NCBI GenBank assembly: GCA_018714805.1
Contig: DVMW01000012.1
Location: 36,432 to 100,431, forward strand
DNA length: 64,000 bases
Reading direction: 5' to 3'
DNA from: Candidatus Fimenecus excrementigallinarum
GTDB taxonomy: Bacteria; Bacillota; Clostridia; Oscillospirales; Acutalibacteraceae
The notes below the pieces were generated by a model. It did no database searches, was not told where the DNA came from, and was given only the letters and a program-made list of their open reading frames with translations. The position numbers were made by a program, and so were the translations under genes. Of this stretch, positions 15,453-24,047 are shown one piece after another. Within the stretch, counting starts at the first letter, position 1, and every line of letters starts with the position of its first letter.

Positions 15453-17596
15453 CGCTTGCCAAAACCGCCGGCTTCTGCTTCGGCGTCAGCCGGGCGGTTC
15501 ACCTTTTGGAGGAAATGGTTGCGCGCGGCGAAAAGGCGTGCACCTTAGGCCCCATTATCCACAATCCCCAGGTCATCTCCTACTTTGAAGCGCACGGCGT
15601 GCGCGTCGTGGAGGACCCCGCCGCCTGCCATGCGGACGAAACGCTGGTCGTGCGCACGCACGGCGTGCCGAAGGAGACGCTGGAGGCCGTCGGGCAGCTG
15701 CCGCTGCGCGTGGAAAACGCGACCTGCCCGTTTGTGACGAAGATTCACAAAATTGTACAAAAACACTCGACGCCCGACAATGTAACGCTCATTGCCGGCG
15801 ACGCCAGCCACCCCGAGGTCGTGGGCATCCGCAGCTATTGCCGGGGGCGGTCCTTTGTCTTTAACAGCCTGGAGGAACTCGAGACTTTAGCCGAACAGAT
15901 GCCGTCTCTTGACGAAAACGGGATGATTTTGGTCGCGCAAACGACCTTCAGCACAAAAACCTTCAAAAAATGTGTAAAAAAAATAAAATTGGTCTATACA
16001 AACGCCGTGATTTTTGATACAATATGTAGTGCGACTGAGGAACGGCAGGAAGAGGCGTTCCGGCTTTCTTGCGAAAACGATGCGATGCTCATCATCGGCG
16101 GTCGGCAAAGCTCCAACACCGCCAAATTGAAAGCCGTGTGCGAATCGAACTGCCCGACCTTTCTGATTGAAACGGCCCGGGAGCTTCGCGCCATCGACCT
16201 TTCCGGGTATCGGTCAATCGGCGTTACTGCGGGCGCGTCCACGCCCGACAGTATAATTAAGGAGGTACTAAAAACCATGTCTGAAAATCTCACGCAAACT
16301 GGGGCAGAAATCGTCGAAAAGGAGGCAACCGAAGCGTCTTCCGAAGCCGCCAGCTTTGCGGATATGCTTGAGGAATATATCGATTCGAGTTCCGACCAGG
16401 CCGTCGTCGGCCGCGTAGTTGCTGTCACCCCGACCGAAATTGAGGTCGAAATTGCCGGCAGAAAGCACACGGGCTATGTGACCGCCGCGGAGTACAGCAG
16501 CGACCCGTCCGTGGACATCGAAAAGGATGTACATATCGGCGACGAGCTGCATCTTATCGTCATGAAAACCAACGATTCCGAGGGCACCATGGCGCTCTCG
16601 AAGCGCCGTTACGACGCCATGAAGGCGTGGGACGAGCTCACCGAGGACAACGAGGCCACCGTGGAGGGCAAGGTTACGGGCGTTGTCGGCGACGGCAAGG
16701 GCCTGTTTGTCCAGTACAACGGCATCCGCGTATTCGTTCCCGCTTCGCTTGCCAAGCGCAACCGCAGCGATTCTCTGGAGGAAATGGTCGGCCAGACCGT
16801 CCAGTTCAAGATTATTGAGGTTGACCGCCGCCGCCGCAGAGTCGTCGGTTCGGTCCGCGCCGCGCTTCGCGAGGCGCGCGCAGCGGCAGCCGATGCGTTC
16901 TGGGCGCAGGCCGAGGAGGGCCAGACCTACACCGGTACGGTCCGCTCGCTGACGAGCTACGGCGCGTTTGTCGACATCGGCGGTGTGGACGGTATGATTC
17001 ACATCTCCGAGCTGTCCTGGTCGCGTATCAAGCACCCGTCCGAGGTCGTCAATGTCGGCGACACCGTCGAGGTGTACATCAAGGGCCTTGACCGCGAAAA
17101 GAAGAAAATTTCGCTGGGCTACAAGAAGGCCGAGGACAATCCGTGGGAGATTCTGCGCCGCGACTATCCGAACGGCTCCGTGCTGCCCGCCAAGATTGTC
17201 GGGCTGACGACCTTCGGCGCGTTTGCCAACATCCTGCCCGGGATTGACGGCCTTATCCACATTTCCGAAATTTCGCATAAGCACATCGCGAACCCTGCGG
17301 ACGTGCTGCAGGTCGGCCAGGCGGTGCAGGTTGAGCTTCTCGACGTCGATTTCGACAAGAAGCGCGTCAGCCTTTCGATGAAGGCGCTGGAGGAGGAGCC
17401 CGCCGCCGATACCGCGGAGGAAGCCGCGCCGGTCTCCATTGACGAGCTTGCCGAGCAGATGCAGGAAGAAGCGCCCGCCGCCGAAGCGGCCGAAGAGGCT
17501 GCGGCGGAAGCGCCCGCTGCGGAAGAAGCTGCGGCGGAAGAACCCGCTGCCGAAGAAGCGGCGGCCGAAGCGCCTGCCGAGGAGACCGCGGAATAA
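15440..17596 (+). CDS. ispH: Bifunctional IspH (HMBPP reductase) - ribosomal protein S1 fusion
   Basis: 718 residues. Residues 1-~278 are IspH, which makes IPP and DMAPP in the last MEP-pathway step. The three Fe-S cysteines are present in GFCFG, NATCPF and TICSATEERQ. Residues ~320-650 hold four S1 RNA-binding repeats: DQAVVGRVVAVTP, NEATVEGKVTGV, GQTYTGTVRSLTSYGAFVDI and VLPAKIVGLTTFGAFANI. The last ~60 residues are an Ala/Glu-rich acidic tail. The start is TTG 15440, with GGGAGGAAGG upstream, overlapping plsC. Fusions of this kind are known in Clostridia. At the joint an in-frame ATG (16277) carries a full AAGGAGGT site, so free S1 may also be made. Confidence 0.92.
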   Translation: MQKITLAKTAGFCFGVSRAVHLLEEMVARGEKACTLGPIIHNPQVISYFEAHGVRVVEDPAACHADETLVVRTHGVPKETLEAVGQLPLRVENATCPFVTKIHKIVQKHSTPDNVTLIAGDASHPEVVGIRSYCRGRSFVFNSLEELETLAEQMPSLDENGMILVAQTTFSTKTFKKCVKKIKLVYTNAVIFDTICSATEERQEEAFRLSCENDAMLIIGGRQSSNTAKLKAVCESNCPTFLIETARELRAIDLSGYRSIGVTAGASTPDSIIKEVLKTMSENLTQTGAEIVEKEATEASSEAASFADMLEEYIDSSSDQAVVGRVVAVTPTEIEVEIAGRKHTGYVTAAEYSSDPSVDIEKDVHIGDELHLIVMKTNDSEGTMALSKRRYDAMKAWDELTEDNEATVEGKVTGVVGDGKGLFVQYNGIRVFVPASLAKRNRSDSLEEMVGQTVQFKIIEVDRRRRRVVGSVRAALREARAAAADAFWAQAEEGQTYTGTVRSLTSYGAFVDIGGVDGMIHISELSWSRIKHPSEVVNVGDTVEVYIKGLDREKKKISLGYKKAEDNPWEILRRDYPNGSVLPAKIVGLTTFGAFANILPGIDGLIHISEISHKHIANPADVLQVGQAVQVELLDVDFDKKRVSLSMKALEEEPAADTAEEAAPVSIDELAEQMQEEAPAAEAAEEAAAEAPAAEEAAAEEPAAEEAAAEAPAEETAE
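15995..16023 (+). promoter_or_regulatory. Candidate internal promoter within ispH
   Basis: TATACA, 17-base spacer, TACAAT preceded by TGA. It resembles the other extended -10 promoters of this window and would yield a transcript covering the S1 half. It lies in coding sequence, so it may be fortuitous. Confidence 0.4.
16259..16279 (+). promoter_or_regulatory. Internal ribosome-binding site and ATG at the IspH/S1 junction
   Basis: AAGGAGGT (16259-16266) lies 10 bases before an in-frame ATG at 16277, which would give a free 439-residue S1-like protein. The bases also encode the conserved IspH residues Lys-Glu-Val, so the match could be a coding coincidence. Confidence 0.5.
17455..17593 (+). 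repeat. Ala/Glu-rich repeated tail of the IspH-S1 fusion
   Basis: Codons for AAEEAAAEAPAAEE-like units recur to the stop, giving an acidic low-complexity tail of about 45 residues after the last S1 repeat. Confidence 0.6.
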
Positions 17597-17621
17597 GCGG
17601 AACACACACGATAGCTTCCAA

Positions 17622-17663
17622 AAAAAGCAGGAGGCGGGTCATGCAGCCTGCCGCCTGCTTTTT
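17622..17663 (+). terminator. Terminator of the rpiR-ispH/S1 operon
   Basis: AAAAAGCAGG (17622-17631) pairs with CCTGCTTTTT (17654-17663), extended inward by imperfect GC pairs, and the right arm ends in T5. Confidence 0.65.
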
Positions 17664-17699
17664 GTATAGGTTCAAAGAGAAGACAAAGGAGGTCTTTTT

Positions 17700-19418
17700 A
17701 TGAACGGTAAAGTTTTGTCCGCAGCCGCTTTGGCGGCGGGCGCGGCGCTCACCGCAGCCGCGGCGGTGCTCAAGAAGCAGGGTGTTTGCCCCGTGTGCGA
17801 GGTCAAAAAGGCCGTTGCGCGCGCCGGCGTCCACATCCGGGCGAAAAGCGAGTACGACAACGGCGTCGCCCTGACGCCGCCGATGGGCTGGTCGAGCTGG
17901 AACGCCTTCCACAACAAAATCAACGAAACGATGATTCTGGAAATGGCGGACGCGATAAAGGCCTCCGGTCTGCTCGAGGCCGGCTACCAGTACCTGAATC
18001 TGGACGACTGCTGGCAGAGCTCCCTGCGCGACGAGAACGGGCGGCTGCAGGGCGATTTAACGACGTTCCCGACCGGCATTCCGGCGTTGGTGCGTATGCT
18101 CAACGAAAAGGGCTTCAAGGCCGGCATTTATTCCTCCAACGGCACGCTGACCTGTGAGGACCTGCCCGCGTCGCTCGGGCATGAGCGCCTGGACGCGGAG
18201 ACCTTCGCCGAATGGGGCATCGAATATTTCAAATACGACTTCTGCCACAACAAAAAGATTCCGACCAAAGCCCCGAACATCGCGTATCTGCTTATCGGCG
18301 GCGGCGCGCTGGAGGAGGAAATGCGCCTGAACGCTTCGGACGCGGAGCTGGAGGGCAGCGCCAAGGTCGAATGGGAAAAGACCGGCGGCTACGTGACGCG
18401 TCTGGACAGCAATATGGGCGCGATTCGGTTCAGCTTTGTCGATGTGCCGAAGGACGGCGAATACGTGCTGACCATCGTCGTGCGCAAGGCGCTGAATACG
18501 GAAAAATTCGTGACCGTCACCGTAAACGGGCAGGACGAATATCCCGTGTATTTCCCGCCGACAAAGGCGTGGAGCCGCGAGGGGCGCGTGCAGGTCAGGA
18601 TTCGGCTGCAGGCGGGGGCGAACACGCTCGAAATCCGCAACCCCATCGCCTCGCGCATGGACAGCGCCGCTTACCAGTACGTCAATATGGGCCGGGAGCT
18701 CAAGCGCGCCACCGCGCAGTATGCGAAGGCGCACGGCGTCCCCGAAAAGCCGATTGTATTTTCCATTTGCGAATGGGGGCTCAACCGCCCGTGGCTGTGG
18801 GGCCGGCAGGCGGGCAACCTCTGGCGCACCACGCCGGACATCGCCCCGCATTGGGCGTCGGTCGTCGGCATTTACGAGCACAATGTCCGCCTGTATAAGC
18901 ACGCGTGCGTCGGCGGGTACAACGACCCCGATATGCTGGAGGTCGGCAACGGCAATTTGACGCTGGAGGAAAACCGCGCGCACTTTACGCTTTGGTGCAT
19001 GATGGCGTCGCCCCTTATTTTGGGCAACGACATCCGGCTGTTCATGAAGCCCGACGGCACGGCCGACCGCGACAACGCGGTGCTCAAGATTTTGACGGAC
19101 AGGGACCTTATCGCCATTGACCAGGACCGCAAGTGTATGCCCTGCCGCCGCATCAAAACGAACGGCCTCGGCGACGTGCTGGTCAAGCCGCTGGAGAACG
19201 GCGAGGTTGCCGTGTGCCTGTTTAACAAAGGGCCCAAGGCCATGACCATGACCGCCTCTTTGCGCGCCGTGGCGAACCAGGCGTTCTCGGGGCTGCCCGT
19301 CGCGTCGCAGTACGTCTGCCGCGACCTTTGGGAAAAGACCGAGACGACCACGTCCGACCTTCTGACGCCCTCTGTCGAATCGCACGGCGTCAAGGTTTAC
19401 CGCATCCGTGCAGTTTAA
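17700..19418 (+). CDS. GH27 family alpha-galactosidase with inserted carbohydrate-binding-like domain
   Basis: 572 residues. The barrel starts LTPPMGWSSWNAFHNKINE, with YLNLDDCWQ as a substrate-binding segment. The predicted nucleophile is the Asp in KYDFCHNK (~residue 180), and the acid/base is likely the Asp in TTPDIAPHW (~380). GGYNDPDMLEVGN is a further GH27 signature. Between the nucleophile and the rest of the barrel lies an extra ~130-residue beta-rich segment (~200-330) that resembles a CBM35-type module. The N-terminus is odd: an Ala-rich hydrophobic run with only one Lys before it, then a CPVC pair, so secretion is uncertain. It should remove terminal galactose, or beta-L-arabinopyranose as some GH27 enzymes do. 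Confidence 0.85.
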   Translation: MNGKVLSAAALAAGAALTAAAAVLKKQGVCPVCEVKKAVARAGVHIRAKSEYDNGVALTPPMGWSSWNAFHNKINETMILEMADAIKASGLLEAGYQYLNLDDCWQSSLRDENGRLQGDLTTFPTGIPALVRMLNEKGFKAGIYSSNGTLTCEDLPASLGHERLDAETFAEWGIEYFKYDFCHNKKIPTKAPNIAYLLIGGGALEEEMRLNASDAELEGSAKVEWEKTGGYVTRLDSNMGAIRFSFVDVPKDGEYVLTIVVRKALNTEKFVTVTVNGQDEYPVYFPPTKAWSREGRVQVRIRLQAGANTLEIRNPIASRMDSAAYQYVNMGRELKRATAQYAKAHGVPEKPIVFSICEWGLNRPWLWGRQAGNLWRTTPDIAPHWASVVGIYEHNVRLYKHACVGGYNDPDMLEVGNGNLTLEENRAHFTLWCMMASPLILGNDIRLFMKPDGTADRDNAVLKILTDRDLIAIDQDRKCMPCRRIKTNGLGDVLVKPLENGEVAVCLFNKGPKAMTMTASLRAVANQAFSGLPVASQYVCRDLWEKTETTTSDLLTPSVESHGVKVYRIRAV

Positions 19419-19453
19419 CGCGTTCCCAAAAATCCTTTTAGGGGGAATGAAAT

Positions 19454-20131
19454 ATGCAGTATAAAATCGTAGGCGAACCCATGCCCGCCGTCATTTGCGA
19501 GCTGGAAAGCGGCGAATCCATGATTACCGAGCGCGGCTCGATGAGCTGGATGTCTCCGAATATGGAGATGAAAACCAACGCCGGCGGCGTCGGCAAGGCG
19601 CTCGGCAGGCTCTTTTCCGGCGAGTCCATATTCCAGAACACCTACACCGCCAACGGCGCGGGGATGATTGCGTTCGCGTCGAGCTTCCCGGGCGCTATCC
19701 GCGTTGTGGAGGTCACGCCCGACCGCCCCGTTATCACCCAGAAGGGCAGCTTTTTGGCGGCGGAATCCGGGGTGGAGCTGTCCGTCTTTTTCCAAAAACG
19801 CTTCGGCGCGGGGCTTTTCGGCGGCGAAGGGTTTATTATGCAGAAGCTGACCGGCAGCGGCCTTGCCTTCCTTGAAATCGACGGCTCGGCGGTGGAATAC
19901 GAGCTTCAGCCCGGGCAGAGCATGATTGTCGACAGCGGCAACCTCGCCATGATGGACGCGTCCTGCACGATGGACGTCGTCACGGTCAAGGGCGTTAAAA
20001 ACGCGCTGTTCGGCGGCGAGGGCCTGTTCAATACGATTGTGACCGGCCCCGGCAAAATCGTGGTGCAGACGATGCCGGCCAGCGGCGTCGCGGCGGCGAT
20101 TATCCCGTATCTGCCCGTCGACCGGAAGTGA
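19454..20131 (+). CDS. AIM24 / TIGR00266 family protein
   Basis: 225 residues. It starts MQYKIVGEPMPAVICELESG and shows repeated Gly-rich strands such as GSMSWMSPNMEMKT, FFQKRFGAGLFGGEGFIMQKLTG (in two parts) and LEPGQ-like LQPGQSMIVDSG. These are typical of the AIM24 family, a beta-helix-like fold of unknown role in bacteria. AGGGGGAATGAAAT precedes the ATG. It lies 35 bases after the galactosidase and may be co-transcribed, but no functional link is evident. Confidence 0.85.
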   Translation: MQYKIVGEPMPAVICELESGESMITERGSMSWMSPNMEMKTNAGGVGKALGRLFSGESIFQNTYTANGAGMIAFASSFPGAIRVVEVTPDRPVITQKGSFLAAESGVELSVFFQKRFGAGLFGGEGFIMQKLTGSGLAFLEIDGSAVEYELQPGQSMIVDSGNLAMMDASCTMDVVTVKGVKNALFGGEGLFNTIVTGPGKIVVQTMPASGVAAAIIPYLPVDRK

Positions 20132-20172
20132 CCCGGCAGGGGGATTTTACGCAATACCCGGATAAAAAGCAG

Positions 20173-20211
20173 GGACGGCCCCGTGTCCAATCGACACGGG
20201 GCCGTCCTTTT
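20173..20211. terminator. Bidirectional intrinsic terminator
   Basis: Perfect 15-base arms at 20173-20187 and 20193-20207 around a 5-base loop, followed by TTTT. It separates two convergent genes. Confidence 0.85.
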
Positions 20212-20228
20212 CTGTCCCGAAGTTTCCG

Positions 20229-20912
20229 CTACGCCTTTTCCGCAGCCGGCCTTGTCCGCGCATCCCGCGCGCTGCCGGAGTCCGCGAAGTACCAGTTGTT
20301 GAACCGCTTTTCCATTTTCGCGTCCGGATAGCGCCGGTCAAGCCGGCGCCCGAGGGCGCTTTGCGCCGCCGTGCCTGCGTGGCGGCGGCTCCAGCGGTAC
20401 AGCGCCATGCTCGTAACGACTGTGTCGGCCGTAAGGAAGAGCGCGGCGAACTGCGACGCGCCCGTAAGCGCCGGGTGCGCCGCAAGGGCGAGCAGCCCGT
20501 CCAGCGCGGGCAGGAGCAGCTGGAACATACAGCCGATAAGCCCCCACATCAACGCCATTTTCAGGTTGACGAAGCCCTTGAAATTCAGAAGGGTGTCGGA
20601 ATAATCCCATGCGCGCATCCCGAGCCCGTAGTAGACAAGCGCCCCGCCGACCAGCTCCACCGCCGCGCCAATCAGCGCGAACAGCAGAAAGCGGATTCCC
20701 GCCGGCTGTCCGGCAAACGCCAGGGAACCGATATAACAGCCGGCGCAGCCGAAGCCGTAGATGGTGCACAGCGGCGACCACAGCAGGGTGGTGTGCGCCT
20801 GCCAAAAGCCGTAGCGCACGCGCCACCAAACGCCCTCCAGCAAAACGCCCAGCAGCCCGCCGAACACGAACAGCCAAAGACAGTGCCGCAAAAGCACGGA
20901 CAAGCTATCCAT
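20229..20912 (-). CDS. CmpB-like putative ABC-transporter type IV membrane protein (PF06541-type)
   Basis: 227 residues with about six membrane segments. The family hallmarks are visible: LWSPLCTIYGFGC near residue 45, then RAWDYSDTLLNFKGFVNLKMALMWG in two parts around residue 105. The C-terminal ~55 residues are charged and cytosolic. ATG 20912 is preferred because GGGAGG lies 7 bases upstream; an in-frame GTG at 20918 is too close to it. The family is common in Clostridia and its function is not established. Confidence 0.82.
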   Translation of the reverse strand: MDSLSVLLRHCLWLFVFGGLLGVLLEGVWWRVRYGFWQAHTTLLWSPLCTIYGFGCAGCYIGSLAFAGQPAGIRFLLFALIGAAVELVGGALVYYGLGMRAWDYSDTLLNFKGFVNLKMALMWGLIGCMFQLLLPALDGLLALAAHPALTGASQFAALFLTADTVVTSMALYRWSRRHAGTAAQSALGRRLDRRYPDAKMEKRFNNWYFADSGSARDARTRPAAEKA

Positions 20913-20952
20913 TTGCACACCTCCCGGTTGCGCGGTTTTTCGATACTTCTTT

Positions 20953-20982
20953 TTTATAGGAACCGTTTAACGCCCGTGTGAA
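20953..20982 (-). promoter_or_regulatory. Promoter of the CmpB-like gene
   Basis: Minus strand: TTCACA, 18-base spacer, TATAAA. It lies about 45 bases upstream of the start codon. Confidence 0.5.
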
Positions 20983-21083
20983 CCGGGTGTGAGCAAATTG
21001 TGAATTGTTTAACAAATAGCGGCGAATCCCGGCGCGCTGTGCGCCCGGCGGGGCGGCGCTTGCAAAACGGAAAAATTTCCCGC

Positions 21084-21130
21084 TTGACAATAGAACAAAT
21101 GTTCTGTATACTGAATACGAACATTTGTTC
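21084..21130 (+). promoter_or_regulatory. SOS (LexA) -controlled promoter of dinB with two LexA boxes
   Basis: TTGACA (21084-21089), 17 bases, TATACT (21107-21112). GAACAAATGTTC (21093-21104) fills the spacer, and GAACATTTGTTC (21119-21130) covers the transcript start. Both match the Gram-positive LexA consensus GAACN4GTTC and bracket the -10. Confidence 0.88.
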
Positions 21131-21157
21131 TATTTCTTGCGATAAGAGGCGAACGGG

Positions 21158-22393
21158 ATGGAACGCATCATCCTGCACAGCGACATCAACAACTGCTACG
21201 CGTCGGTCGAATGCCTGTACGACGCCACGCTGCGCGGCAAGCCCGTTGCGGTCGGCGGGTCGGCCGAAACCCGCCACGGCATTGTGCTTGCCAAATCCGA
21301 GCAGGCAAAGCGCTGCGGCGTGCAGACCGGCGAAACGCTCTGGCAGGCGCGGCAGAAATGCCGGGAGCTGGTGGTTGTGCCGCCGCATTACGAGCGGTAT
21401 CTGCGTTACTCGCGGCTGGTCCGCGCGATTTACCGGCGCTACACCGACTGCATCGAGCCGTTCGGGCTGGATGAAGCGTGGCTCGACGTGACCGGCTCCT
21501 CCGCGCTCGCAAGCGGTACGGTTGCCGATGAAATCCGCCGCGCCGTGCGCCGGGAGCTGGGGCTGACGGTTTCGGTGGGGGTGTCGTTCAACAAAATTTT
21601 TGCAAAGCTCGGCTCGGACCTGAAAAAGCCCGACGCCGTGACGGTCATCGACCATACGAATTTCCGGGAGAAAATCTGGAACCTGCCCGTGGACGCCATG
21701 CTCGGCTGCGGCCGGGCGACGGCCCGTAAGCTCCGGCTTTGCGGCGTGCAGACCATCGGGCAGCTGGCGTCCTGCGACCCGGCGATGCTGCAAGCGCGGT
21801 TCGGCAAGGCGGGGGAGACGCTCTGGCTTTACGCCAACGGGCTCGACTGCTCGCGCGTGCGCCCGGACGGGGAGGAGCCCGTCCCGAAAAGCGTCGGCCA
21901 CGGCGCGACGTGCGTCCGCGACCTGCACACGGCCGGGGAGGTGTGGCTCGTCCTGCTCTCTTTGACGCAGGAAATTTGCAAACGTCTGCACGAAGCGGCG
22001 CTCGCGGCGTCGGCGGTGCAGGTGAGCGTCAAAAACAACCTGCTGTTTGCACGGCAGTTCCAGTCGCCTCTGCCGCTGCCTACGCAAAGCGCCATGGAGC
22101 TTGCCCGCGCGGCCTTCGAGCTGTTTTGCAGGCAGTACCGCTGGGAAAAGCCCGTGCGCGCGGTTTCGGTGCGCGCGTTCCGCCTGCAGGCGGAAAATAT
22201 GCCGGTCCAGACCGATTTGTTTACGGATTTTTCCCGGCACAGCCGCCAGGCGCAGCTCGACGAAACGGTCCTCGCCATTCGCCGCCGGTACGGCCGGGAC
22301 AGCATTTTCAATGCGAGCCTGCTTTCGGAAACCGCGCTTTCCCACGCCGCGCCCGCCTTTTGCGTGCTGCCCGGCACGCCGTTTTGCAAATGA
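21158..22393 (+). CDS. dinB: DNA polymerase IV (Y-family), SOS-inducible
   Basis: 411 residues. It starts ILHSDINNCYASVECLY, with the first catalytic Asp in SDINN. EPFGLDEAWLDVTGS carries the second acidic pair, and SVGVSFNKIFAKLGSDLKKP follows. The helix-hairpin-helix region is MLGCGRATARKLRLCGVQTIG. It performs error-prone translesion synthesis. Twin LexA boxes upstream make it a likely SOS gene. The C-terminal little-finger domain contains an unusual LFTDFSRHSRQAQLDETV segment. No beta-clamp motif was confirmed by eye. The start ATG 21158 has AAGAGG about 10 bases before it. Confidence 0.93.
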   Translation: MERIILHSDINNCYASVECLYDATLRGKPVAVGGSAETRHGIVLAKSEQAKRCGVQTGETLWQARQKCRELVVVPPHYERYLRYSRLVRAIYRRYTDCIEPFGLDEAWLDVTGSSALASGTVADEIRRAVRRELGLTVSVGVSFNKIFAKLGSDLKKPDAVTVIDHTNFREKIWNLPVDAMLGCGRATARKLRLCGVQTIGQLASCDPAMLQARFGKAGETLWLYANGLDCSRVRPDGEEPVPKSVGHGATCVRDLHTAGEVWLVLLSLTQEICKRLHEAALAASAVQVSVKNNLLFARQFQSPLPLPTQSAMELARAAFELFCRQYRWEKPVRAVSVRAFRLQAENMPVQTDLFTDFSRHSRQAQLDETVLAIRRRYGRDSIFNASLLSETALSHAAPAFCVLPGTPFCK

Positions 22394-22479
22394 AAAAAAC
22401 GACAAAAACGCGGACGCATCGGTTAAAAACCTGTGAATTTGGGAGAATATCAAAAAGCGGGAAAACTCGGCGTTGACGT

Positions 22480-22509
22480 TTGACAAAAACGGGTTTATCT
22501 TAGTATATG
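22480..22509 (+). promoter_or_regulatory. Candidate promoter of pyk
   Basis: TTGACA at 22480-22485 followed after 18 bases by TATATG (22504-22509). A second TTGACG lies 7 bases upstream. It sits in the dinB-pyk gap. Confidence 0.5.
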
Positions 22510-22556
22510 AGGAAGATTTGGACTTCCCGTATCCATGCGGAAAGGCGGTTTTTTCG

Positions 22557-23975
22557 ATGCGAAAGACCAAAATCATTTGCACCGTCGGCCCTGCAACGGA
22601 CCGACCCGGCATTTTGGAACAGATGATGCGCGCGGGCATGAACGTGGCGCGCTTTAATTTCTCCCACAGCGATTACGAGACGCACGAGCGCCGCTTCCGG
22701 GCGCTTGCCGCCCTGCGTGAAACGCTCGGGCTTCCCGTTGCCTCCATGCTCGATACCCGCGGGCCGGAAATTCGGCTCGGCGTTTTCCGCGACCACAAGC
22801 CCGTCGAGGTGCGCGCGGGCGACACCTACACGCTGACGACCCGCGACGTGGAATGCGACGACAAGGTCGCTTCCGTCAGCTTCAAGGGGCTTCCGGGCGA
22901 CGTGCGCGCCGGCACGCGCATCCTTATCAACGACGGCCTTGTCGCCATGCGCGTGGAAAAGGTCACGGACGAGGACGTCGTCTGCACCGTCGAGGACGGC
23001 GGGATGCTGTCCGACCGCAAGGGCGTCAACGTCCCGGGCGTGGAGCTGTCCATGCCGTATCTTTCCGAAACGGATATGAACGATTTGGAATTCGGCGCGA
23101 AGCTGGGCTTCGATTTCATCGCCGCGTCGTTTGTACGCTCGGCGGCGGACGTGGCGTATCTGCGCAAATTCACAAACGCCCTCGGCTGGCGCTCGGTGCG
23201 CATTATCGCGAAAATCGAAAACATGGACGGCGTCAACAACATCGATGAAATTATCGAGGCCGCCGACGGGATTATGGTTGCGCGCGGCGACATGGGCGTG
23301 GAAATTCCGTTTGAAAAGATTCCGCCCATCCAAAAGCAGCTTATCAAAAAGGCGTACAGCGCCGGCAAGCAGGTGGTTACCGCCACGCAGATGCTTGAAT
23401 CCATGATTACGAACCCCCGCCCGACCCGCGCCGAGATAACAGACGTCGCCAACGCCGTGTACGACGGCACCTCCGCCATTATGCTCTCGGGCGAAACGGC
23501 GGCGGGCGCGCACCCGGTGGAGGCGGTCGAAACGATGGCGCTCATCGCCGAAAGCACGGAATCGCAGATTGACTACGTCACGCACTTTAAGGCGTTCGGC
23601 AGCGACAGCAACAAGACCATTACCAACGCCATTTCCCACGCGACCGTTACGACGGCGCACGACCTCGGCGCAAAGGCTATCATCACGGTTACGAAAAGCG
23701 GCTCGACCGCCCGCATGATTTCCAAGCACCGGCCGCAGTCCATGATTATCGGCTGCACGACGAACGAAACGGTCTGCCGCCAGATGAGTATGTCCTGGGG
23801 CATTATCCCGCTGATGTGCGATGAAAAGCGCAACACCGACGAGCTGTTCTCCCACGCGGTGGACGTGGCGCAAAAGCATGGGCTTATCGGCAAGGGCGAC
23901 ACGGTTGTCATCACCGCCGGCATCCCGCTGGGCGTTTCCGGCACGACCAATATGCTCAAGGTTGAAAAGCTGTAA
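22557..23975 (+). CDS. pyk: Pyruvate kinase
   Basis: 472 residues. It starts MRKTKIICTVGPATDRPGIL, the canonical N-terminus, so ATG 22557 is preferred over an extended frame upstream. Motifs include ARFNFSHSDYETH, MLDTRGPEIR, and the active site IMVARGDMGVEIPFEKIP with TATQMLESMI. It converts PEP and ADP to pyruvate and ATP. It lacks the C-terminal PEP-utiliser domain found in Bacillus enzymes, so it is the short form. A bidirectional terminator follows. Confidence 0.95.
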   Translation: MRKTKIICTVGPATDRPGILEQMMRAGMNVARFNFSHSDYETHERRFRALAALRETLGLPVASMLDTRGPEIRLGVFRDHKPVEVRAGDTYTLTTRDVECDDKVASVSFKGLPGDVRAGTRILINDGLVAMRVEKVTDEDVVCTVEDGGMLSDRKGVNVPGVELSMPYLSETDMNDLEFGAKLGFDFIAASFVRSAADVAYLRKFTNALGWRSVRIIAKIENMDGVNNIDEIIEAADGIMVARGDMGVEIPFEKIPPIQKQLIKKAYSAGKQVVTATQMLESMITNPRPTRAEITDVANAVYDGTSAIMLSGETAAGAHPVEAVETMALIAESTESQIDYVTHFKAFGSDSNKTITNAISHATVTTAHDLGAKAIITVTKSGSTARMISKHRPQSMIIGCTTNETVCRQMSMSWGIIPLMCDEKRNTDELFSHAVDVAQKHGLIGKGDTVVITAGIPLGVSGTTNMLKVEKL

Positions 23976-23985
23976 TCAGCAGTAT

Positions 23986-24024
23986 AAAACCGGCCCCGTG
24001 CTTTTGCAGCACAGGGCCGGTTTT
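23986..24024. terminator. Bidirectional intrinsic terminator
   Basis: AAAACCGGCCC/GGGCCGGTTTT arms with an extended GTGC/GCAC inner pair around a short loop, T-runs on both strands, between convergent pyk and the GPH transporter. Confidence 0.8.
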
Positions 24025-24047
24025 GTTGTTGATAACGGAAGCTTGCG

